Positions 8,477-13,136 of a stretch of 13,136 nt of DNA are shown here, one piece after another. The stretch is from NCBI GenBank assembly GCA_003241475.1, contig QFQB01000053.1:1-13136 (forward strand), read 5' to 3'. Under the pieces are notes generated by a model. That model was given only the letters and a program-made list of their open reading frames with translations, ran no database searches and was not told where the DNA came from. The position numbers and the translations under genes were made by a program. Every line of letters begins with the position of its first letter. The first letter of the stretch is position 1. This DNA comes from Micavibrio aeruginosavorus. Lineage in GTDB: Bacteria; Pseudomonadota; Alphaproteobacteria; Micavibrionales; Micavibrionaceae.

Positions 8477-9406
8477 ATGAAAAACTATTATCGTGTCATG
8501 CTAGGCAAGAAAAGTATGTACGCCGAAGAGTGTTTTAAACATGGGTTTATTGGTGCGCATTTTGATATTGAGCAGGACTTAAAAAATAGCTTGCCTGATA
8601 ACTGGCGCGAATTTAATCACAAGTTTATTCCGGTTTTTCTGAAACGACATCCTGAGAAAAGTAAGGTTACGGCTGGGCTTGCTTGCGGAGCTTTATGGAC
8701 CATTTCCAAAGGAATAAAAAAGGGCGATATAGTCCTTTGTCCCAATGGTGAGGGCGGATATCAGGTTGGTGAAGTCGTCGATGACTACAGCTATGTTCCA
8801 GGCAATCTTCTTCCTCACAGGCGTAAAGTAACGTGGTATCCAAAGCCCCTGGATCGCGCTGTCATGAGTGAAGGGCTGCAAAACTCAACCGGATCAATTG
8901 GAACGGTTAGCAACGTAACAAAACATGCCAAAGAGATTGAGGCTCTAATTGCAGGAAATGCACCACCGACGCTCTTTTCTACCGATGAGACTGTGGAAGA
9001 TCCAACCAATTTCGCACTGGAAAAGCACCTAGAAGATTTTCTGGTCCAGAATTGGAAGCAAACCGAATTTGGTAAAAACTACGATATATACGAAGAAGAC
9101 GGTGAACTTGTCGGAAAGCAGTACCAGACCGACACTGGTAACATTGATATTTTGGCTATCAGCAAAAATAAAAAAGAGCTGTTAGTTGTCGAATTAAAGA
9201 AGGGTCGTGCCAGTGATATGGTTGTAGGGCAAATTCTGCGATATATGGGTTATGTAGCGCAGGAACTTGCGGAAGATACCCAGGTGGTCAAAGGAGTTAT
9301 TATCGCGCTAGAGGATGATCTACGTGTCCGTAGAGCATTGACGATGACGCAGGGTATACAATTTTACCGTTATCAGGTGAGCTTCAAATTACTACCTGTT
9401 GTCTAA
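8477..9406 (+). CDS. NucS/DUF91-like nuclease with an N-terminal PUA/EVE-like domain
   Basis: A 309-residue protein with two parts. The C-terminal half (about residues 180-309) matches the DUF91/NucS-like endonuclease style: a helix LEKHLEDFL at 181-189, GNIDILA with Asp224, then VVELKKG with Glu239 and Lys241, followed by VGQILRYMGYV. Together these form a plausible PD-(D/E)XK active site. The N-terminal part (about 1-165) has KKGDIVLCPNG, then GYQVGEVVDDYSY, then HRRKVTW, a pattern I associate with PUA/EVE-like folds that read modified bases or RNA; this part is inferred. The gene begins 5 bases after the res stop, with AAGGGG on that stop as ribosome site. It is the last gene of the operon. 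It could be a modification-dependent or branched-DNA nuclease that complements Res, or act on its own. Confidence 0.82.
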   Translation: MKNYYRVMLGKKSMYAEECFKHGFIGAHFDIEQDLKNSLPDNWREFNHKFIPVFLKRHPEKSKVTAGLACGALWTISKGIKKGDIVLCPNGEGGYQVGEVVDDYSYVPGNLLPHRRKVTWYPKPLDRAVMSEGLQNSTGSIGTVSNVTKHAKEIEALIAGNAPPTLFSTDETVEDPTNFALEKHLEDFLVQNWKQTEFGKNYDIYEEDGELVGKQYQTDTGNIDILAISKNKKELLVVELKKGRASDMVVGQILRYMGYVAQELAEDTQVVKGVIIALEDDLRVRRALTMTQGIQFYRYQVSFKLLPVV

Positions 9407-9492
9407 AAGATATATTTGCCACTTAAAGTTTAAGAAATCTCAAGACTGGGATATAGGGGCTATGTGGGCGGCCTTTTTCATCAGTCTGTATA

Positions 9493-9513
9493 TTTTAAAT
9501 CATTCATTTAAAA
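9493..9513. terminator. AT-rich inverted repeat between convergent genes, possible weak terminator
   Basis: A perfect 8-bp inverted repeat (TTTTAAAT / ATTTAAAA) with a 5-base loop lies in the 132-base gap between the restriction operon (ends 9406, + strand) and the relaxase gene (ends 9539, - strand). U-runs on either strand could make it a weak bidirectional terminator. The stem has no G or C, so this is uncertain. Nearby is the palindrome CCGTACGG (9528-9535); nothing else is identified in the gap. Confidence 0.35.
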
Positions 9514-9538
9514 ATTTAATTTGTATTCCGTACGGTCC

Positions 9539-11650
9539 TCATATATCTGCTCTAGGTTCTTGAGGTGCGGGCTCTGTGGGAGGGTCGCTTGCTCTAGAAG
9601 TTCTGTTAAATGCCCAACTCATTTTTGTAGACTTTTCCTTCAGCGCAGCTTGCCCGGCTGTTTTGAAAGAATTTGAGAAACCAGAATTAGGTTTTGAAGC
9701 TTTTAAAATGCTATCGCCGTAAGGCTCGGCCCGCATGTCGGGCGGGATTTTCGCTCGGGCCGCCTTAGCTTCTATTTTGACTTTTTGGATGGCTGCTTCG
9801 TCGGTTGCGCTTTTCGATGGGTTGTTAAACCTGCCGCTAAATCCATCAGGATTGGCTTTAGGCATTTCCGCTTTTCGTTCCCGTATGTCCGCTTGCATCC
9901 TTTCAAGAATGACTTTCCCTTTTTCGTTCGCTTCGACCTTCCATACTTTCGCGGAGTCCATAGGCTCTTGACTTTTAATAGGCGTTCTTTCTGCCCTTGC
10001 TTGTTCTAGTGACCTAATCTGAATTGTCACTTCCTTATGCCACACGGTACGGGCGGCATTGTCTTTTAGCGGCGTGGTGGTTGCGGCGGTAAAAAACTTT
10101 TCACGCCTTTTGTGATGTTCGCCTTTGGTGACTGTGTCAATTGGCTTTGTGGGATGCGAGATTGCCACAGTAGATGTACTGCTTGCGAGCGCGGTTTTGA
10201 AATTCTTAGCGAGCAGTTCCTGTTTTAATGTCGGCCTGTACTCTATCGGAATCTTTTCACGCTTTTTTATTGCCTCGGTGACAATCTTCGCTTTGATATT
10301 TTGAGGAGTGGTCGTCGCCTTCCATTCTGTTCTTGCGGGCAAAGCGGGTGCCTTGAGCGTGGAGTAAACCAGCTTGACACGCTGTTCGACCATTTCCACG
10401 AATTGTTTATAATTGTAATACTGCGTCTTTCTTGCTTGCAGGATTTCCATGTTTTCGCGCATCTCAGTCATGCGCTCACGGATAGAGGCGCGGTAAATTT
10501 TACCGTAACGCGCCCTTTGTCGTTCAGCCTGGCGTGCGCGGTCAGCACGCCGAACAAGGCTGACCGCCTCGTCCTTCGTCCGAACGACAATGAGGGATTT
10601 GGCTATGCTGATAGCTGATTTTACGAGCGAGAGAACACGAGCGGGCAGACTGGTCTTTTCAGAGAGCAGTTTAAGGCGTTGTACCCGACCATCGAGGCGG
10701 TCTATAAGCCTGTCCAGTTCCTTGATCTGGTTCTTCAAAGGAACTGGCGAAAAAGCCGCACGTTGTGCGTTTAACCGTTTAATCTCTTCGTTAAGACCAA
10801 GGCGGGTTTCAGCCCTAGTCTTAAGGGAAGCGGCTTTTTCCTTTTTGGAAGAGGATGGTTCTTTTTGGGCGGCGGATGGCGTTAAGCCTTTACTGTCACC
10901 GGAACCGGCTTTGCCCGCTTCGGTTTCGCCGTCCTCATCCTCTTCGTCCTCTTTCAGGCGGGTTTCAGGATCATTGTCGCTGGCTTCGCCATGTGTCCCC
11001 ACCTTGCCGACATGCTCCTGAGGGATACGGTCGATGCCTTGCGCTTCGAGCGTCCGGCGGTCGATTTTGACCGCCTCAAACCCCGCCTGTTGCAAGGCCG
11101 CATTTGCGAGGGTCTCCCAGACCTCACGGATCAATTCGATCTGCTGCGGACCCTGCACCTTGTCGTCCATAATGCGGGTTTTTTCGCCAAGCCCATCCTG
11201 TTTGACCACACGAGTCGTAAACAGAAGATGGGCATGGTGGTTGCGGGGATCGTCGCTATGCTCTGGCATCGGCGCATGGATAGCCATATCCACCGCAACC
11301 CCGTATTTGGACACAAGGTACAACGCCATATCGCGTGTAAGCGTGAGGCGTTGTACTTCGGAAAGCTCATGCGGCAGGGCAAGGATTACCTCCCTTGCCA
11401 CGCGGGAATTTTTCCGCGTTTCCGCGCTTTCCGCAGCGTTCCAGAGCGTGTGCCTATCGGCGTACTCCTCTGGTGCGGTCGGGGGCAAAAAAATAGAGGC
11501 ATGAACAATGCCCCTGCGGTTCCGGTAATTGTGAGATTGTCCGGTACGTTCGTCCTTAAGGAGGGACCCAGACCGATACGCTGCTGCGGCAACCGCGCTG
11601 TGGTTGTAGCTCCGTGAGATTGTTCTTACAGAACAATGATAGATCGCCAA
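9539..11650 (-). CDS. MobA/MobL (MobQ) family relaxase
   Basis: A conjugative relaxase that nicks one strand at oriT and stays bound to the 5' end during transfer. With the TTG start at 11650 the protein is 703 residues and begins AIYHCSVRTISRS, as family members do. The likely catalytic tyrosine is Tyr25 in SAVAAAAYRSG, and the metal-binding histidines are in NHHAHLLFTTR (His138, 139 and 141). After about residue 180 comes a long charged region with heptad-like, probably coiled-coil parts and no helicase or primase motif I can see. The frame also opens from a TTG at 11722, but that would add 24 atypical residues and run into the oriT hairpin. Two GGGGA runs precede the 11650 TTG, the nearer one only 4 bases away. 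No type IV secretion genes are visible, so the element is probably mobilisable with help rather than self-transmissible. Confidence 0.92.
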   Translation of the reverse strand: MAIYHCSVRTISRSYNHSAVAAAAYRSGSLLKDERTGQSHNYRNRRGIVHASIFLPPTAPEEYADRHTLWNAAESAETRKNSRVAREVILALPHELSEVQRLTLTRDMALYLVSKYGVAVDMAIHAPMPEHSDDPRNHHAHLLFTTRVVKQDGLGEKTRIMDDKVQGPQQIELIREVWETLANAALQQAGFEAVKIDRRTLEAQGIDRIPQEHVGKVGTHGEASDNDPETRLKEDEEDEDGETEAGKAGSGDSKGLTPSAAQKEPSSSKKEKAASLKTRAETRLGLNEEIKRLNAQRAAFSPVPLKNQIKELDRLIDRLDGRVQRLKLLSEKTSLPARVLSLVKSAISIAKSLIVVRTKDEAVSLVRRADRARQAERQRARYGKIYRASIRERMTEMRENMEILQARKTQYYNYKQFVEMVEQRVKLVYSTLKAPALPARTEWKATTTPQNIKAKIVTEAIKKREKIPIEYRPTLKQELLAKNFKTALASSTSTVAISHPTKPIDTVTKGEHHKRREKFFTAATTTPLKDNAARTVWHKEVTIQIRSLEQARAERTPIKSQEPMDSAKVWKVEANEKGKVILERMQADIRERKAEMPKANPDGFSGRFNNPSKSATDEAAIQKVKIEAKAARAKIPPDMRAEPYGDSILKASKPNSGFSNSFKTAGQAALKEKSTKMSWAFNRTSRASDPPTEPAPQEPRADI

Positions 11651-11710
11651 GGATTCCCCAATCCCCGCATCTGTCTCCCCAAGGCTTTTGGGACACTCAC
11701 GGCCCCTTTG

Positions 11711-11748
11711 AGTGCGCTGCAAACGAAGTTTGCGTAAGTGCGCTCTTA
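11711..11748 (+). other. oriT: Putative origin of transfer (oriT), RSF1010/MobQ type
   Basis: Immediately upstream of the relaxase gene is a perfect 6-bp hairpin GCAAAC-GAA-GTTTGC (11719-11733) followed one base later by TAAGTGCGCTCT (from 11735). In RSF1010-type oriTs an inverted repeat is followed by TAAGTGCG then CCCT, with nicking after TAAGTGCG. By analogy the nick here would fall between 11742 and 11743 on the + strand. AGTGCGCT also occurs before the hairpin (11711-11718) and again in the core (11737-11744), so direct repeats flank the hairpin. The match of motif, order and location to a MobQ relaxase makes this call good; the exact nick is inferred. Confidence 0.8.
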
Positions 11749-11856
11749 AGCTCTCTACTATCTATGTTAAGGGAAAAGATTTTAAGAAAGGGATAACAAG
11801 GTTGGCCCTCTGCAACTTCTTCTTTGTTTACGATTATTTTTGCGGCACAGCAAGAG

Positions 11857-11894
11857 ACAAAGAAAAGCCCGCTACCGTGGGGACGATAGCGGGC
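11857..11894 (-). terminator. Rho-independent terminator of the two-gene minus-strand operon
   Basis: Read on the minus strand, an 8-bp GC-rich stem GCCCGCTA / TAGCGGGC (11894-11887 with 11874-11867, 12-base loop) is followed directly by TTTTCTTTG. It lies 24 bases after the stop of the 71-residue gene. It would end that transcript before the oriT and relaxase gene, implying that the relaxase has its own promoter in 11660-11860. I could not define that promoter confidently. Confidence 0.8.
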
Positions 11895-11918
11895 GATACT
11901 CTGTGTGAGGGGAGTATT

Positions 11919-12134
11919 CTATTCTTTGTTATCGTTGGCTTTACGCTTGGCGCGTTCCTGAACTGCCATATCGAGCGCAACCTCTAAATCCCTGAACGGA
12001 ACACCGTTCATAATGGGATAAAGGTATTTTTCTCTGGGGCTGTATTTGGCCACATCGACAATTTTGAAAAGGAACGTCTGGAAGCGCAGATCGTACAGGC
12101 TTTTCTCTTCGGGCTTCATATTGGCTATTGTCAT
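11919..12134 (-). CDS. Small uncharacterised protein (71 residues) in the mobilisation module
   Basis: A soluble, highly charged 71-residue protein. It starts MTIANMKPEEKSLYDL, has the phrase YSPREKYLYPIMNGVPFRDL in the middle, and ends with a basic-acidic tail (ERAKRKANDNKE). I do not recognise the family and see no DNA-binding motif. The gene is credible because GGGAGGG sits 6 bases before the ATG on the stop of the upstream gene, only 11 bases separate the two genes, and a strong terminator follows. By position between oriT and a regulator it could be an accessory transfer or maintenance protein; that is inference only. Confidence 0.7.
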   Translation of the reverse strand: MTIANMKPEEKSLYDLRFQTFLFKIVDVAKYSPREKYLYPIMNGVPFRDLEVALDMAVQERAKRKANDNKE

Positions 12135-12145
12135 TATATCCCTCC

Positions 12146-12580
12146 CTACGCTGCTTGCAGAACGGTAGTGTTCTGCTCAAGCTGATAGGCAGGGACATAG
12201 GCCTTGATTTTATAGGCCTGCATCGCCTGACGATAAAGAACATGATAGCCCTTGTGGAAGCGCATGTAGAACGCGAACGAGCGTTCAAATTCCTTCAGGA
12301 GGAACGCACCTTCGAACTCGATCACGCCTGAGCGGGTTTTTATCTTCGCCATCCTGGATGCTTTAAGACGCTTCAGCGCCTCCTGAGCATCGCGGCGATA
12401 AAGCTCCTCCCCTTCGGAAAGGGTTTTGACGGACAGGTAATCGGCCGGGCCGCTACCGCCTTCCGCCTTATTAAGCTGGTCCAGAATGTCCTGAGCCATG
12501 GCCGGACCATAACGGCGTTCAAGGTCTTCGGCCAACGCCAGATCATCCTTTTTGTAATTTTTCTCAATAAAATCAAACAT
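12146..12580 (-). CDS. Uncharacterised 144-residue protein in the mobilisation module
   Basis: A soluble, mostly helical protein that I do not recognise. The first half is acidic and helical (DLALAEDLERRYG, SEGEELYRRDAQEAL). The second half is aromatic and basic (EFERSFAFYMRFHKGYHVLY). The frame is open further upstream (to 12637), but the ATG at 12580 is preferred because GGAG lies 6 bases before it, and the longer form would use up the divergent control region. It is the first gene of a two-gene operon with the 71-residue protein, transcribed away from the Xre-type regulator at 12751. It could be a relaxosome accessory protein or a plasmid-maintenance protein; nothing in the sequence decides this. 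Confidence 0.72.
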   Translation of the reverse strand: MFDFIEKNYKKDDLALAEDLERRYGPAMAQDILDQLNKAEGGSGPADYLSVKTLSEGEELYRRDAQEALKRLKASRMAKIKTRSGVIEFEGAFLLKEFERSFAFYMRFHKGYHVLYRQAMQAYKIKAYVPAYQLEQNTTVLQAA

Positions 12581-12606
12581 ATACCACTCCACACGTTTAA
12601 ATCGTA

Positions 12607-12625
12607 ATATCGCCCCACGCGATAT
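12607..12625. promoter_or_regulatory. Inverted repeat 1 in divergent control region
   Basis: ATATCG (12607-12612) and CGATAT (12620-12625) form a perfect 6-bp inverted repeat around a 7-base spacer, 27 bases upstream of the minus-strand gene start. It is a candidate operator for the neighbouring Xre-type regulator. Confidence 0.4.
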
Positions 12626-12628
12626 ATA

Positions 12629-12648
12629 GTGATGCAAAACAACATCAC
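12629..12648. promoter_or_regulatory. Inverted repeat 2 in divergent control region
   Basis: GTGATG (12629-12634) and CATCAC (12643-12648) form a perfect 6-bp inverted repeat with an 8-base spacer. It differs in sequence from repeat 1 but has nearly the same geometry. Candidate protein-binding site; chance occurrence is possible. Confidence 0.4.
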
Positions 12649-12674
12649 GATGAAGTTTTTATACAGAAATCTTT

Positions 12675-12700
12675 AAAAAAGACTTAACAATGTCTTTTTT
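12675..12700. promoter_or_regulatory. Inverted repeat 3 in divergent control region
   Basis: AAAAAAGAC (12675-12683) and GTCTTTTTT (12692-12700) form a perfect 9-bp inverted repeat with an 8-base spacer, 50 bases before the regulator gene. No gene ends nearby, so a terminator role is unlikely despite the T-run; an operator is more plausible. The stretch TTTAA..AAGACT..TAA at 12672-12687 recurs in similar form at 12721-12740 (TTTAAGAATAAGACTGTTAA), just before the regulator start, as expected of repeated binding sites. Confidence 0.45.
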
Positions 12701-12750
12701 CTTCAGTATGGTGAGGAAAATTTAAGAATAAGACTGTTAAGGTATTGATC

Positions 12751-13136
12751 GTGGAACAAATTTTTATCACCCCTGCACAGTGTCGCATGGCCCGTTCCTT
12801 GTTGACTTGGACGCAAACGGAGCTTGCTGAGAAATGCAATCTCTCTCCTGTCACAGTGACAAAATTTGAAAAATCCACCGGCGATCAGGCTCTGGAAATT
12901 AGAACGCTTGAAAAGATACGTAGGACCTTTGAAAGCAATGGTGTCCAGTTTACCGAGGATGACGGCGTAAAACGCAATATGCACCGAGTGCAAATCTATC
13001 AAGGGGTGGAAGGCTTCGCAAAATTTTACGACGAATTGTATGAAGTCGCAAAAACCCAAGGCGGTGAATTTTGCGTCAATAATGTAAGCGAAAAGATTTT
13101 CGACAAATGGCATGGCACACGCGAAAGACTTCAATT
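12751..13136 (+). CDS. Xre-type helix-turn-helix transcriptional regulator (3' end outside window)
   Basis: The first 128 codons of a regulator that runs off the right edge. Residues 7-60 are a Cro/CI-type DNA-binding domain: PAQCRMARSLLTWTQTELA, then ELAEKCNLSPVTVTKFE (24-40), then a helix TLEKIRRTFE and the phrase NGVQFTEDDGV. This is the compact form common in alphaproteobacteria. From about residue 83 a second domain begins (VQIYQGVEGFAKFYDELYE, then GGEFCVNNVSE), which loosely resembles effector domains of TrmB-like regulators; that is low-confidence. The GTG at 12751 is chosen because AAGG lies 8 bases before it; the in-frame TTG at 12745 is too close to that site, and a stop at 12712-12714 limits the frame. 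It is divergent from the minus-strand operon and probably controls it and itself. Confidence 0.83.
   Translation, partial: MEQIFITPAQCRMARSLLTWTQTELAEKCNLSPVTVTKFEKSTGDQALEIRTLEKIRRTFESNGVQFTEDDGVKRNMHRVQIYQGVEGFAKFYDELYEVAKTQGGEFCVNNVSEKIFDKWHGTRERLQ

Noticed and set aside
1..9406. DISARM or BREX system
   Set aside because: An SNF2 helicase and a methyltransferase are present, but no DrmA, DrmB, DrmC, PglZ or BrxC-like protein is visible. The methyltransferase and partner are clearly type III Mod and Res. Genes upstream of the window could still change this.
10991..11617. 208-codon open frame on the plus strand
   Set aside because: It is antisense to the relaxase catalytic domain, whose motifs are intact; the plus-strand translation resembles no known protein.
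12675..12700. Rho-independent terminator at inverted repeat 3
   Set aside because: The stem is mostly A-T, no gene ends just before it on either strand, and it sits between divergent starts, so an operator is more likely.
12703..13134. 143-codon open frame on the minus strand at the right edge
   Set aside because: It is opposite the Xre-type regulator, whose helix-turn-helix pattern is clear in the plus-strand frame starting at 12751.
1..13136. CRISPR array, tRNA, rRNA or insertion sequence
   Set aside because: No regularly spaced repeats, cloverleaf-like sequence, ribosomal RNA segments or transposase motifs were seen on either strand.

Overview
The window looks like an accessory or mobile region of a moderate-GC (by eye mid-40s %) Gram-negative bacterium, probably an alphaproteobacterium. 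That guess rests on the style of the MobA/MobL relaxase and the Xre-type regulator, and on TTG/GTG starts in the mobilisation region; it is an inference and I could not search. No rRNA, tRNA, CRISPR array or insertion sequence was found.

Positions 1-9406 (+ strand) hold seven tightly packed, apparently co-transcribed genes: the C-terminal part of an SNF2-like helicase whose start lies outside the window, a DUF4391 protein, an unrecognised 290-residue protein, a four-helix membrane protein, a type III DNA methyltransferase (Mod), a type III restriction helicase-nuclease (Res), and a protein with a NucS/DUF91-like nuclease domain. Neighbours overlap or lie at most 11 bases apart, with several ATGA stop/start junctions and Shine-Dalgarno sequences sitting on the previous stop codon. 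The core is a type III restriction-modification system with intact catalytic motifs. Around it are a second helicase, a second nuclease, a membrane protein and two proteins of unknown function. The likely reading is a composite anti-phage or anti-plasmid locus in which Mod marks self DNA, Res cuts unmarked DNA, and the accessory genes add another layer of sensing or response. What that layer does is not known from the sequence.

Positions 9407-9538 are a short AT-rich spacer between convergent genes. It contains a perfect 8-bp inverted repeat.

Positions 9539-12580 (- strand) form a mobilisation module. It has a MobQ/MobA-MobL relaxase, an upstream oriT-like sequence resembling the RSF1010 family (hairpin followed by TAAGTGCG), a rho-independent terminator, and two small unrecognised genes in a two-gene operon.

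Positions 12581-12750 are a divergent control region with three inverted repeats. An Xre-type regulator starts at 12751 (+ strand) and runs off the right edge. Together, the right-hand part could allow this DNA, with the restriction cluster as cargo, to be mobilised by a helper conjugation system.
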